Shown here in pieces: positions 46,422 through 58,757 of a DNA stretch of 64,000 nt (its first letter is position 1; every line of letters begins with the position of its first letter). The notes under the pieces were generated by a model, which had not been told where the DNA came from, did no database searches, and was given only the letters and a program-made list of their open reading frames with translations. The position numbers and the translations under genes are program-made. This DNA is from Pleurostoma richardsiae (Eukaryota > Ascomycota > Sordariomycetes > Calosphaeriales > Pleurostomataceae). The stretch is taken from the NCBI GenBank assembly GCA_030052745.1, contig JANBVO010000075.1, positions 22,704-86,703 on the forward strand, read 5' to 3'.

Positions 46422-48696
46422 CTAGGCATGCTTCTCAATCGATCCGACCACTTCTGTGGAATGATACGGGGACGGCTCATCGAGCTTGCGGCCAGCTGCG
46501 TCATGCGTGTTATCCCACAATTGCAATTCCTCAACGGGGATTTTCACAAGCTTGTGACTCTGTGCCCCATTTCCGACATCCATGACCTCCGAACGGACGC
46601 GATAACCTCTCCACCTGGGAATGAAATACATCCAGAGGGAATAGTATATCCCACAGGCCACAAGACTAAGTAGAAGGTTAGCAAGGATTCGCCGTTCATT
46701 CTTGTTTTATCGAAAAACTCACATGCCAATGCCGGTGACCACATATGTAGCGTACCAGAAGCTCACGTCACCGGCATATGCGCCGCCTGCTGGAGGATAC
46801 CAAGGCATGATCAAAAGATAGAGATCAACAAGGATCTTGAAGATAATGATAGGGTCCCAGGCTCGAAAAGCCGGGCGAGGGAGGTTCAGTCGCCGCCGAC
46901 GCCACCGGATGATGTAGATGCCAACAGACATGGTAAAGCTGAAGGCCGCAGATGGATACGATTGAAGGTCGACGACTAATCAAATTGATTAAAATGTGTC
47001 ATATCATGCCATGTGACGATATGATGAATGCTCACTGAAGTTGAAGGCGTCGCCTGCTGGGGGTGCGAGAATCATCAGAATGGTGAGAGCCCATTTGACG
47101 AAATATGGTCCCAGCGGTGTCCCAAAGGGCCATGTCGAAGCCCAGAATCGGGGATAAGGTAAAACCCCCTGCCTGTTTGAGTGCTGTTAGAGTTGGCCTA
47201 TGCCATGGATAGTTAGGAGGGAGCTTACCTGCCACATTCACGGATAAGCCTAGACGTCCCGAGCATCACGGCAACCAGGTTGCCGAAGGAGCTGAGGGCA
47301 ATGAGGAAGTTTAAGCCTTTGACTGCGTTGCTCGCACCGAAAACGTTTCTAAAGAATAAGCTCGCTGCGATCTGGGTTGATGCTCTGAGGTCCTTCTCGG
47401 GAACTGAATCCAACCAATGACAATGTCAGTAAAAACAACCTCGAGTCGGGAATAGTCGGCGTCGTGTCCCACCTGCAGCGAAGTATGCGATGTTGGCCAA
47501 CAAATACAAAACTGTCACAATACCCAGGGAGAGAAATCCATTGCGTCGAATCTGTTTGATAGGGTTCTAGTTGCGACCAAGGTGTCAGTCGTTCCGACTC
47601 CAACACGTCTTAAGAGTACCATGAGTCATGTCTACTCACCCTGACTTCATTAACGACGTTAAATGCGTTTTCGTATCCGGCATAGGAGAATATAATCTTC
47701 ACCAATGCGTTGGTCAAGCCGTACGGGGTTGCATTCCCCTCGAACGAGTTGTGGAAATTCTCGTGGGGGTTCGGAACCCTGGTATGTCCGCCCAGGACGA
47801 CAAGGCCCGTTATAGAAATGAAGACAAGAGTGAGGACCTTCACGATTCCAATACCATTTGAGAACCAGTACGAGAATCGAGTATTGAAAGCCACAACTGG
47901 ACGTTGGTATATTAGCATCTTGCCCTGCCGGACATGGTTTTAGGGGTCGATCATACGCAAAAAAGCGACTGTGTAGCCAGCGATTGCAACTCCTTTCAGT
48001 TCCCACGCTGTCGGTGAGTGTCCGTTGATCCTAAAAAGGTACTGGGCAAGAACTTGAGCATAGTTAGATGAAGGGAGCTTCAGGAAGTAAAATACAGCGC
48101 CTGACGAGAATACTCACCGATAGAGTTCCCACTGCTGAACGACAGTAAGACTGACTGGAAGGCAAAGGTCAAGGGGAAGAAGAACTTGGGACGTGGGTAC
48201 GCCTGTTCGAGATAGACAACCTCCGAGCCGGACCGATTGGGAAAGTAGGCGGCATATTCGAGATACACTGATAGCGACGCAATAGATGTTAGGAAACCTA
48301 TGCCCCAGTATATCATGCTGAGTCCAACGGACCCAGTGCCCTTGAGGATAGCCGATGCTGACGAGAGTAAGGAGACCGTCAGCCGTCACCAACTTCCAGC
48401 CTGTAATGTGATTGACTGTTGAACTCACGGGTAGAGTAGACACCGGTACCAATCATCTTGCTGACATTCAGAAATATTATGGTGATGGGGCCAACGGAAT
48501 ACCCCAGCGGGCTGTCAACCTCGACCGGGGCCCCATTTGCTTCCTGGTAGGACGGCGGAGAATCGTTGCCCCCTTTCTCAACAACATATTTGAGGCTTCC
48601 ATCTGTGATCTCCCCAGCGTCCTGGGGGTCGGACACAGGGGCCTCGGCACCGGCCACGTTGCGACGACCGCTAAAGGGACGACGCCAGAAAGACAT
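46422..48696 (-). CDS. MUP1-type (LAT family) amino-acid permease, copy B
   Basis: Nine exons, 48696-48429, 48357-48118, 48052-47957, 47896-47640, 47566-47473, 47403-47229, 47172-47036, 46975-46723 and 46665-46422, giving 587 residues. Plasma-membrane amino-acid importer of the same family as copy A at 3405-5759. Seen: the N-terminal WRRPFSGR and GEITDGSLKYV segments, the motif GPITIIFLNVSKMIGTGVYSTP, YFPNRSGSEVVYLEQAYPRP, RFSYWFSNGIGIVKVLTL, ENAFNVVNEVR, CGRQGVLPYPRFWAS, and MPWYPPAGGAYAGDVSFWY. The two copies share eight intron positions. Copy B has GT donors at the two sites where copy A has GC, and lacks one intron. The alignable parts are clearly diverged in protein, so the duplication is not recent. 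An amino acid such as methionine is the likely cargo by family. Confidence 0.92.
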
Positions 48697-49582
48697 TGCA
48701 GCGGTGTCCACACTCTCCAAGCCGTGCTATCAGACGAGGATAAGACAGTCTGTTTCGCCTGGCAGGCAAAGTGATCTACTTCAGCTGTTGCGACTTGACA
48801 CCTCCATCGTCGGGGTGTGCTGCAGTTATACGCAGCAGAGTGCCGGGGTGGGCTCCTGGTGCTCACCGACGCTCCACCACCACTCCATAGATCTCTTTTG
48901 ACTGGTGCAACCGCCACGCAGAATCGCACGGTGCATTTCGAGTGAAGTGATTGCCATGCAAGGAGAAATAGCCAATTGCGTTGAGTTGGCCGCAAAGCAC
49001 CTTCCGAAACAGGGCCTCGGCTGCGACGTTGTCGGGAGCTGTAGCTCTCGGCGGTGCCGCAACATTGAAGAGCTCATTGGGGGTCTTGATAGCGCAATCA
49101 ACAACGACCCCTTATGGAAGAGAGCGACACTGAGGCCGGGATAGACAACCAATCTGGGGTCCCCGTCCGCGAAAACCCCACACAACACAGCCAGTCTTGG
49201 ATATATTTCGCCATTTCACATCATCAAGATGCAATTTCTCAACGCGACAGTGGCCGATGTAATAAGGCGAGTCGGTTATCCTTTGTCGATATTTAGCTCA
49301 CCCTCATCCCCCGTGGGGTTATACTCGAGAAAAGCCACCTTTGACGTGATTGACATGGTTTGCGCCTCTTGCCACCAGCCCACCGCGTCACGTCCCGAAG
49401 ACACGCCATGGTATAACAACACAATATCCGCGTTGAATATCCGGCTCTATGTTATGGGTTGTTACAATCGCTGACGAAAGACAAATAAATCTACGACAAG
49501 TGGTCGTTCATTTGACACTAATCTGTCTCCCAATCCCGATATACGTACGGGAGGCTGTTCACTAGGTCCCCTACGCTCCTAA
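48697..49582. other. intergenic
   Basis: Upstream of permease copy B and downstream of the broken oxidoreductase gene. Several overlapping open frames on both strands (for example 48826-49188) lack any motif and are treated as noise. Confidence 0.4.
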
Positions 49583-51031
49583 TCATTTCTTCTTCGCAAT
49601 AGAGGAGGTGCTGGGCCGTTTACCAAGTCCTGACTTCTCATAGATCGCGTCCAGTGTTTGCATCTGCACAATACTGTCCTCTGGGTCGACCCAGTGTACA
49701 GATTCCTTTCCAGTGACCTTGTCCACGAATGCCTCCAGCTGGTATCTTTCCTGCCGTTAACCAAAAGTCATCACCACGTCCCCAATGACGGTGGCTTACC
49801 TGTACGTGCTCTACCAGGGCTCTGACCTTGGACTCCAAGATGGTCCAAATGAGTAGTGCTTCTGAGTGTGTGTCTGACCCGTCCTCTTGTCTGTGACCTG
49901 GATGAAGTGATAGAGATGCGGTATCATGAAGCTGGTGACGAGGCACCGGTCAGCTGGGACGCTTTCGATGATCTTGATGGTATGGTGGCATAAGCAGTTA
50001 ATGCTGCAGACTTACTTGTAATAGTAGATGGTTGCATGATCAAGCTCAATTTGTATCGATGGCAATTCCCACACCTTCGGGATGACGTGGCCCAAGAATG
50101 GTTGGTCCATATCGGTATGGATACCGCTTTGCACAACGCCTCTATCTGTTTTAAGCTCCATCCGCACGTCCATCGCGTCGTCGACCCGACTGTCGTTTTT
50201 GAGAGGCCGGGTCTCGGCATATTCGATAGTCTCGGGGTTGGTACCATCCAGGAAAAATCTTGTAGCCGACACTGTGTATGTCATGTCCATCAAGCTGCCC
50301 CCGGCTAGCTCCCACTTCCAGCGAATGTCAGACTTGGGGACGACCCAGCTGGGCTCGTCATGCGCGCGTACGTTGACAAGACACGACCATAACGGCCACT
50401 TTGAACAAGGGACTTGACAATGTGTGCCGCTGGATGGAATCGCCAGTGGAAGGCCTCAACGGCGACCTTGTTATGCTTCATAGCCGTTTCGAATATAGTG
50501 ACAGCCTCCTCTGCGTTGGAGCATAGGGGCTTCTCGATCAGGGCATGCTTCCCGGCGGCGAGCGTCTTTTCCGCCCATTCTGAGCAACATTTGTCAGCGC
50601 TTCTATGCAACAAACAAAAAGCATGCGAGAGGCGATCCAAATGCCATACCGGCGTGCATTCCGTTAGGTAGAGAGATATACACGGCGTCAATGTCCGGGT
50701 CGGCTAGGAGCTCTTCGTAGGAGCCGTAGGCCCTCTTGACATTGTACTGCTTAGCTGTTGTCTTTGCATTCTGGGCATCTCGAGACGCGATAGCCTTGAT
50801 GACGGCATTCGGGTGCGTCTCGACGGGGTGGATGATTGCTGCCGGATTGATCATCGCCGTAGACAGAACGCCGAACCGAACAAGTTGCTACTGTTTTCAC
50901 TAGCGTTTACACTCAGCCACGACTCCAGCCATTGATGCAAGAAAGTCGCGATCTGTCACTTAGTGTCAGCAGCGATGCGCATCATCATCCGGGTCTACCG
51001 CAGCACAGCCCACCTGCAGTGCCATAGCCAT
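49583..51031 (-). pseudogene. Gfo/Idh/MocA-family oxidoreductase, degraded
   Basis: The minus strand reads as an NAD(P)-dependent Gfo/Idh/MocA dehydrogenase (D-xylose 1-dehydrogenase-like), from about ATG 51031 to TGA at 49583. Seen: RFGVLSTAMINPAAIIHPV, ASRDAQNAKTTAKQY, DAVYISLPNGMHAEWAEKTL across an intron, GKHALIEKPLCSNAEEA with the catalytic EKP, AFHWRFHPAAH, then WVVPKSDIRWKWELAGGSLMD, PHLYHFIQVTD, STYRYQLEAFVDKVTG and KSGLGKRP. Three lesions break it. The N-terminal frame (SENSSNLFG) is out of phase with RFGVLS near 50885. A one-base shift separates MTSPA from WVVPK near 50345. An in-frame TAG at about 49810 stands where the family has tryptophan before STYRYQLEAF. Introns do not explain the last two. 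Sequencing error is possible for the shifts. Confidence 0.7.
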
Positions 51032-52465
51032 CTTGAACTGGTATTGCGAAACGGTACTTTGATATTGACGGGATGGTTGAGTCGGTGGATTAGAGGATCG
51101 TGCCGGAAGACGAAAGGTCTAGCTGATGCGAAGTACCTACCTAGGTAAGTAGAACACGGTCGGATACGGTACATAGATGAATTGTTTACGGAGGACTTAT
51201 CACAATACATCGAGGTTACGTGTCTCCCAACACCGTTCTATGATGCGAACCAATAACGTGCTGACATCACTTCAACGAGAATGCCCATCTAATTACTGGA
51301 ACTACCCCTAGGTACGCCTTGGGCAGTGTACAGTACCTTGCCTAGGTAGGTATATATGACACTAACTTGATTAGCGGGGTTCCCTAGTTGGCGGAGGTTA
51401 TCGCCCCTTGCGCCCGCACGTAGAGGCAAGTGTTGACATGCTTTAGCGTGTATATGATTAATAGACGCTAACAGTTCCTAGATAGGCATTCTACATAAAT
51501 CTCGTCATTGGCGGTGTATTCGCACCTGTCTATCTGTTCTTGCTCCCCTCACCAGATCCAAGGCCAGGCGCCTCCCTCAGGGAGCGACTAGTATCATGTG
51601 ACTAGCTCGGGCAATTCTGTAAATATGTAGAGTCTAGTACATGGGATGAACTGGAAGTGTATAGCTCGATATACCCCTCAGCGGTTCCTCAGCTACCTAC
51701 AGTATTGCGAACCTTCAGCGCCACCGACAAATATGAGGTCTTCGTATGCTTTATTCACTGACTTCGACTGTAGTAGTTAGTAGTACAAATCATTTGATCC
51801 GCGGACGTAGAGCCGTTACGGGCTACGCCTAGGAGGGCCTGCCGTTCCTTGTCAACAAGAGGGGTAAGAGGTCCAGACATCGAAGACGGAATGTCCTAAC
51901 GTGCCGGTGAGGCTAGAGCGGAGAGAGTGTTAAAAATATCTTCTACTGACAAAATCTGGAAGTCATTTGCGATAACTAAATGAAGGTCGGTTAACTTCTA
52001 GGACCACGACTGGCTTGAAGGTGCCTGGTCTGCCCTTGGGACCGAGACGTCCATGCATGATAAGATCTCGGGTTGGAGAGCCGTCGCCGGGGAAAGTGGG
52101 GTAGCTTTCGCGGAACCAATGCTGGAAACTGACCGCGGATGCAACGCAATAGTTATCCCGATAGAACCCAAGAATGGACCAGCCCCAAAGGTTACATTTC
52201 TGGGCCACAAAGCGTCCGGCAATGCCAATCATTATTCCCGCAAATAGCTGAGGTTGGTTAGCGTTAGTAGGTTGGCGTGAGTAGAAGTAATTTAAGTACT
52301 CCTCCTGATCCTTCTGCAGCAAGAGTGCGTTTGCGACCCGAGGTCGTCGAATTCTTCCTGATCATTGTCTTTTCATAGTTTGATGATTGCATTTACCAGG
52401 CGCGCGGGACCGAGAGAATTGGATCGTAAAGGTGCAGAAAACGTTAAAACTGGGTACTGACGGAC
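51032..52465. other. intergenic with palindromic word clusters
   Basis: TACCTAGGTA-type words occur at 51132-51152 and 51304-51354. Frames at 51963-52322 (minus) and 52053-52247 (plus) overlap on opposite strands without a recognisable family, so neither is called. The right end is the promoter of the FAD monooxygenase. Confidence 0.4.
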
Positions 52466-54014
52466 ATGGCACCTTTTCGGGTGCTCATCGCGGGTGGCAG
52501 TGTCGTTGGGCTAACGCTAGCCAACGCGCTCGAGAAGGCAGGCATTGACTACCTCGTCCTCGAGAAGAGGGACATCGCTCCGCCCGTAGGAGCATCCATT
52601 TCAGTGCTGTGTCACACTGCGAGGGTTTTCGAACAGCTCGGCGTCTGGGATAGAATGTACGACTCTTCGCTGGGCCTCGCGCACAGGCAGCACTTCGACG
52701 AGAATGGGTGCCTTTTCGAAGATTCGGGACTCTTCGCCTTAATCACTCGCATTACTAAACGACCATTCCTTTTTATGGAGCGCAAGTTCTACCTCCAGTG
52801 CCTATACGACAATCTGGAAGACAAGTCCAAGGTGCGGTCCCGCTGCGGCGTCCAGGACTTTGTGGAGACAGACGACGGGGTCACCGTGATCACAGATACG
52901 GGCGAGACGATCTACGGCAGCATTCTCATAGGCGCCGATGGCGTCCACAGCACTGTTCGCCAGCTCATGGCCAATTCAGCTGGGACGGCTTCGAAAACTG
53001 CGAAGAGTATGATCGAGGGTGAGTTCAAACAGGCCCGACACAGTCCCTTCCCGTTCGTTCTCCGGGAACCCTCTGATCGATACTTCATTATCAGGGCGAG
53101 AACATCGGCTAACAGCCGAGAATTGTAAGGCTTTACTACCAACTACAAGGCCCTCTTCGGCACATCAAACAATCACTGTGCCAATGACCCTGAGCGGTCT
53201 TTCCTTCCTAACGGTATGGTCCACAACGTCTACTATCGCAACGTCTCAGGGGTTGCCGCCGCCGGCGCTCCAGACCGGGTATTCTGGTTTCTCTTCGTCA
53301 AGCTGGAGTCTCCGTCCCTGATGCCCAACTGCCTACGCTTCACTGAGGCCGACATCAAGACCACGCTAAGGGAATATGGCGACCGGCGTCTGGGCTCGGG
53401 CTACACCTTCAATGACCTCTGGGCAGCCAGGATCGGTGGTGGGATGGTCCCTATGGAAGAGGGTGTCCTCATGCTGCCTTGGAATAATGAGAGAAGAACA
53501 TTGTTGATGGGCGATTCAGTAGCCAAGGTAAGTTAAACCCTTTCTCACCCAAGGGGTAATTTTGATGGTAGATCTACACTTCCTGGCCAGTATATTTATC
53601 TTTGTCTCGGGCGGACCGGGTACACGCTAACAGGCTGCACTCGTTTCCTTGACATAGTCAACTGTCAATGTGGGCCTTGGCGGTAACACCGCGGTAGAAG
53701 GCATCGTCACCTTCATGAACGAGCTGGTTCCCCTCCTGAAGCGCTACCCTCCCGGCACACAACCAACCGCCGAGGACGTTGTAGGCCTGTTCGACAGGTA
53801 TGAGGCCAAACACCGCCCCCGCGCCGATCTGTGCGTGAAAATGTCTCACTATGTCACCCGCTACGAAGCCATGGACACCTGGTGGCTGCGGATCATCAGA
53901 TGGCTGTCTCCGTGGATACCAGAAGGTCTCAAGGCCAAGGGGTTTTTGGACTTCATGGCACCAGCACCGATTTTTAGATTCTTGCCGGACCCGGACAAGA
54001 AGCACTCGGGGTGA
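52466..54014 (+). CDS. FAD-dependent monooxygenase, PaxM/salicylate-hydroxylase-like
   Basis: Exons 52466-53018, 53130-53527 and 53658-54014, giving 435 residues. Group A flavoprotein monooxygenases hydroxylate or epoxidise organic substrates with NAD(P)H. Seen: an N-terminal FAD-binding fold FRVLIAGGSVVGLTLANALE ending in LEKRD, the DG motif ILIGADGVHSTVRQ, the subfamily segment GFTTNYKALFGTS created by splicing intron 1, and the second FAD motif TLLMGDSVAKSTVNVGLGGN. In this subfamily the last motif usually reads GDSxHKMTPNxGxGGN; here the histidine and proline positions differ. Similar enzymes epoxidise prenyl chains in meroterpenoid and indole-diterpene pathways, but no prenyltransferase or terpene cyclase lies in the window. 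It begins the 52-63 kb gene group. Confidence 0.87.
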
Positions 54015-54609
54015 CTGGCAGTTGATTGGGCCTAAAGCTTAGATCATATTGTCAAGACTACGTCCCGCTGGTCGGGGGACGCGAACCATGGCTGTCATCG
54101 TTTTATCTAGTTGTGAAGCATCCCTTGCGAATATAGGAGAGTACGAGGGGTTTCCTTCGTCTTTCCGATAGCACTGTATTGGCTCTAAGTATGTGTCTTC
54201 TCGCGAATTGTTATCTTGTTTGCCGCATTTCCTCCCTATAAACTTCCACTTGAGGCTTGTGGTAGCTGAAACCGGTAATGCTATGGCCGTTATCTCTCGG
54301 CGGCGGCGTTGTCCGAAACCGGTGATGCTACGCTTAGTCTCGCACCTCGGTCCTGATCGGGGAACAGCGCATATGCCAAGGCCCGGCTGGTCTTGTCCGG
54401 CATCGCCGCCTCCCGCCTCCCGCCTCGATCCGACTCTCCCTTCTTACACATTCCTGTGATCGCCTAACAACTGGGACAAGACTAGACTTCCGGGACACAA
54501 GCAACATAGTAAATGTTCAAACTCTGCGTGGCTGTAGACATCGCCGGGTGTCTTCTTTCAATTATCCACATATCTTCGACCGTAGTATCATTCTAAAGAA
54601 GGCGCCGTT
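54015..54609. other. intergenic
   Basis: Spacer of 595 bp between two genes on the same strand, holding the promoter of the amine oxidase. No gene recognised. Confidence 0.45.
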
Positions 54610-56796
54610 ATGCGGGCATCCCCTCACCCGTTTGACCCCCTCACGCCGGAGGAGATCACTCTGGTATGTCCGCAGCATCGGGCCCCGTCCGTTTATACTC
54701 CCTAGGAACACAAATGGGTGTTAATCCGAGCATCTCTTACAGGCTGCCGCTATCGTCCGGCCACTCTTCTCGGACCCAAATCCTATTTTTCGAGTAATTA
54801 CCCTACAAGAGCCGCCAAAGAAGGAGATGATCCCGTTCCTGGAACATGAGCATCGTGGAGAGGTTCCAGGGTCGGTTCCCGCACGCTGCGCTCGTGTCCA
54901 GCTACTCGTTCGGAGTGAAGGAGGGGTAAGCCAGTTTTTTGAGATAAGGGTGAATCTGAGCCAAAGAACGGTCACGGGGGAAGAGCATCTTGAAGGAAAG
55001 CACTCTCACGTTGACCCTACATACATGAAAGAGGTCGAGGCCGCCTGTCTAGCAGATGAACGGGTGCAAGCGGGAATCCGTACGCTCGAGCTGCCTGACG
55101 GCGCGACAGTGTGTGTCGAGCCTTGGACTTATGCGACGGATGGAGAGAATGACATGTCGGAGCGCATCACGATGGTACGCATGAAATTATTACCACATAT
55201 GCGGAGCATGCCAACCACTAACATATCATCATCCTTAAGTGCTACTTCTACATGCGTCTTGTGGGCAACCAAGATGCGAATTACTACGCGTACCCGCTCG
55301 ATCTCTGTGCCGAAGTGTCTGATAAGCTTCAGGTCACCAAGCTCTATCGTCTCCCTTCGACTGCGAACGAGCGTATTCATACGGAGTCGCGACCTTTTGA
55401 TCGCCGCAAGATCCAGAAGGCGTCAGATAGTGAATACCACCCGGGGTTGAGGCCGCCTCCGCGGAATACCACTAAGCCTTACCATGTTGTGCAGCCAGGA
55501 GGCCCGTCGTTTGAGACGCACGGGAATCATGTCGCCTGGGAGAAGTGGAGCTTCCGTGTAGGCTTCAACTACCGGGAAGGCCTCACGCTCCACGACATCT
55601 GTTACGATCATCGCAGTCTGTTCTACCGACTGTCACTATCCGAGATGTTCGTACCGTATGGAGACCCGCGAGCACCGTATCAGCGGAAGGGAGCCTTTGA
55701 TTTGGGCAACGATGGTGCAGGCATCAACGCGAATAACCTGCGCCTCGGATGTGACTGCCTGGGCACGATCAGATACTTCGATGCCTGGCACAACACCGTC
55801 TCTGGCGTGCCTATGAAACTTTTCAACGTAGTCTGCTGCCACGAGCAAGATGACGGAATTCTGTGGAAGCACACAAACTTCCGCACACAGAACGCGGTAG
55901 TAACTCGGTCACGCATCCTTGTACTGCAGACCATCATCACGGTCAGCAACTACGAGTACATATTCGCCTTCCACTTTGGCCAAGACGCCTCCATTCACTT
56001 CGAAGTACGCGCCACTGGCATTGTGTCGACAGTACCAAATAATATCGGAGAGAAGGTGCCATACGGAACCATCGTTGCGCCAGGTGTCCTGGCGCCATAT
56101 CATCAACATCTGTTTAGTCTCCGCATTGACCTGGCCATTGATGGACAGAAAAACTCTCTTATGGTCGAGGAGTCTAGACCGATGCCTATCAATGACCCGG
56201 GCGTCCATAATCCCTATGGCGTGGGATACAGCACCTTCTCGAGCGTGATTGAGGAGGAAGGAGGCTTTGACCTCGACTTTGCGAAGAACCGCACCTTCAA
56301 GTTCGTCAACGAGGAAAAGATCAATCCAATAAGCCTCACCCCGGTGGGCTACAAGCTCGTCCCTTGCTACAGCCAGATGCTGCTAGCCCACCCCGATTCC
56401 TTCCACGCCAGACGATCCGAGTTCGGCCGTCATGCCGTTTGGGTTACACGACACGACGACGAGGAGCTGTTTCCCTCAGGCCGGCACACTATGCAATCGC
56501 TTGGCGGGGAGGGTATTGCATCGGCTATCGAAAAGCACCAGGTCACCGGGGCCGCACGCCGTGTGCGAGGCGAGGATATCGTTGTATGGCATACATTCGG
56601 GTCAACACACAACCCACGGATTGAGGACTGGCCTGTCATGCCAACTGAGAAGATGATCGTCGGCCTCAAGCCAGTTAACTTTTTTGCCAGAAACCCGGCA
56701 CTTGACGTGGCAGTGTCTACGCAAGAGAAGAACAGAAGTGTTCTAGCCCCTAATGAGGGCGAAAATGACGGGCTTGCCTGTTGCCCAAAGTTCTGA
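54610..56796 (+). CDS. copper amine oxidase (topaquinone type)
   Basis: Exons 54610-54663, 54743-55174 and 55240-56796, giving 680 residues. It oxidises primary amines to aldehydes with release of ammonia and hydrogen peroxide. Seen: HPFDPLTPEEITLAAAIVR at the start, RLVGNQDANYYAYPLDL, YHVVQPGGPSFETHGNHVAW, NYREGLTLHDICYD, and YQRKGAFDLGNDGAG with the likely catalytic-base aspartate. The cofactor motif VSNYEYIF carries the tyrosine converted to topaquinone. Copper ligands sit in APYHQHLFSLRID (HxH) and WHTFGSTHNPRIEDWPVMP. No signal peptide is present and the C-terminus is not an evident SKL-type signal, so the location is cytosolic or peroxisomal by another route. It converges on a P450 and lies near an agmatinase, whose product putrescine is a plausible substrate; this is inference. 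Confidence 0.95.
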
Positions 56797-57075
56797 CGCC
56801 TTGCTTTCCTGTGTTCACCTTACACTGCAGATGCATATAGACTGTGCTGGCACAGGCGAGAAGTGTCCTTATACTACGTTTCCTTCACTACAGAGATGAA
56901 TATTTTGTCTTTGCTTCTCTCAAAATCCTGCTCTTTGATGTTGCTGCAAATCGACCTATGTCCGAAGTCCAATCGGGGCTCCCATGTCAGATAAGGAGAG
57001 ATTTGGTCTAGCAAAACATCATATGCGGACATAATGCAGCTTAATACGCTGGTCCAAGGTCACACTTAGCTTTCA

Positions 57076-58757
57076 TCAAGCCGCCAATGGGATGAATTGG
57101 ATTCGGCACTCGTGTTCCTGCGTGGTGACATGAGCGTCGTCTGTTAAAAGAGAGAACTTTAAGACTAACCCGCACTCCACTGCAACTTTCGTCGTAAAAG
57201 ATTTCGTATCGGCTTGTGATACCCGGCGAGATGACGTCGAAGTCTTTTTTGACTTTGGTCGTGTATTTTCGGTAGAGTGCCGCGACGAGAGTGGTCATCT
57301 CGGCCATTGCGAGGCTGTCCGAAGAAGTCAGCAAGTGTTTCAGATGAAATATGGTTTTAGGGAGTCAGGGCATACTGCATCCCGATGCACATCCTGCCTC
57401 CACTGGAAAACGCCCAAAACCACCTGTTCATCTCCGCAAGATTCTGAGATGGGTCCAGCCAGCGATCAGGGTTGAACCTCAGCGGGTCCGGAAAGACTTC
57501 CGAGTTCCGATGCAGGACGTACGGCGAAATAGAGACATCAGTGGCCGGGGGAATGAAATAGCCATCAATTGACGTTGCTGTTGGTGATGACCGCGGCTCA
57601 GACCCTGGTAGCGGTGCAAATAGCCGGAGCGTCTCTTTGATCACCGCGTTCACATAAACCAGCTTGTCGTTTGCTTCTACCCTGGGAATGCCGTCGGCAT
57701 TGAGGCTACCCTGTGGCATACTCCTGACTTCGTCTATGAGGTTCCGCTGGAACTGAATATTCCCGGTCCGTGAGATTGACCAGATGAGGAACATTAGCGT
57801 GTCACTTGTAGTATCAATGCCCGCCAGGAGGTGGTCGGCGCACTCAGATGCAACGTCGGCATCGTCAAGACCCTCGCCATTCCTTTCTGAACAGTGGTGC
57901 TTCCATAGCCTGGCTATCAGACTTCGTTCTTTCTTCGTCTCACCAGTGGTCGCAGTAGCAGCATGCGCAAATGCCTTACAAGCGTCCATCGCATGGCGTC
58001 GAATACCAGTGTAGGTAGTTGGAAGCTGCATTGGGTAGAACCGGCATGCGACACGGCCAGCGATACCCACCCTTGAATAGAGCCACTCGGTATACCCGGG
58101 CAAATGGACGGCAAACCACGCTAGCCTCCGGCGAGCTTTGTCCACGATGTCCTCGACTAAAGCGCGATCTTGGTGGGCTCCCTCGAGGCACGCAGTCTTG
58201 CCGAAGTCACCGTACAAGAACTGAGTGATGGTGTCGAGGGAAAAGTAGTGCAGGGACGAGAAGATCTCGCCTGCTTGCGCATCGCTGTCGACGAGGTCTA
58301 GGTATTGCCGGACCTTGTTTTCGATCATTGCTGCGTTGTCACCCCTCAACATCGCCGACTTAGCGTACACGGCCGCGAACATCTTCTTCCGCTCGCCGTG
58401 CTCCTTGACCGTAACAGACGAGAACATGTTCTTGCGCCCGTAAGCCTCAAACATGTGATAGAAACTCGTCCGCTCGAAGCCGCTCCCGGCGCCGTATATT
58501 GCTCGGAGCGCCGACGTACTGTTGAAGGACACTTCGGTCGGGCCCACGCGAACAACTGGGCCATATCGCTTGTGCAGCTCGAAGATTTTCCGCGTGCGCG
58601 TTCCCCGGTAGTCCTCGTAAGCGAGTCTCCATCTTGTGATGGCGAAGGACTTGGGTCCTGGTATTCGTGCGAGGGGACTGAAGAAGAGAGAGCGGCACAG
58701 CTGATAGAACAGGAATGCTGCGACGAGAGTCGCAGCGATAGCGGTCGCCGTTGCCAT
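57076..58757 (-). CDS. cytochrome P450
   Basis: Exons 58757-57376, 57314-57181 and 57140-57076, giving 526 residues. Microsomal haem monooxygenase. Seen: an N-terminal anchor (AIAATLVAAFLFYQLC), the hinge ARIPGPKSFAITRW, the helix-C region KEHGERKKMFAAVYAKSAML, the I-helix LLAGIDTTSDT, the K-helix KETLR, FNPDRWL, and the haem loop FSSGGRMCIG. Splicing intron 1 (CA|GTATGC) gives CIGMHLAMAEM as expected. Intron 2 is only 40 nt (57141-57180) and was chosen because it leads to the family-like tail EHECRIQFIPLA. The substrate is unknown. It converges on the amine oxidase with a 279-bp gap and is divergent from the agmatinase gene, with which it shares an 815-bp upstream region. Confidence 0.9.

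Noticed and set aside
49638-49946. Alternative frame through the broken dehydrogenase giving LLIWTILESKVRALVEHVQ
   Set aside because: Avoids the TAG but does not join to the conserved STYRYQLEAF segment, which is in the stop-containing frame.
51963-52322. Overlapping opposite-strand frames (minus 119 residues, plus 64 residues)
   Set aside because: Each is the mirror of the other, with no family motif or splice context to choose between them.
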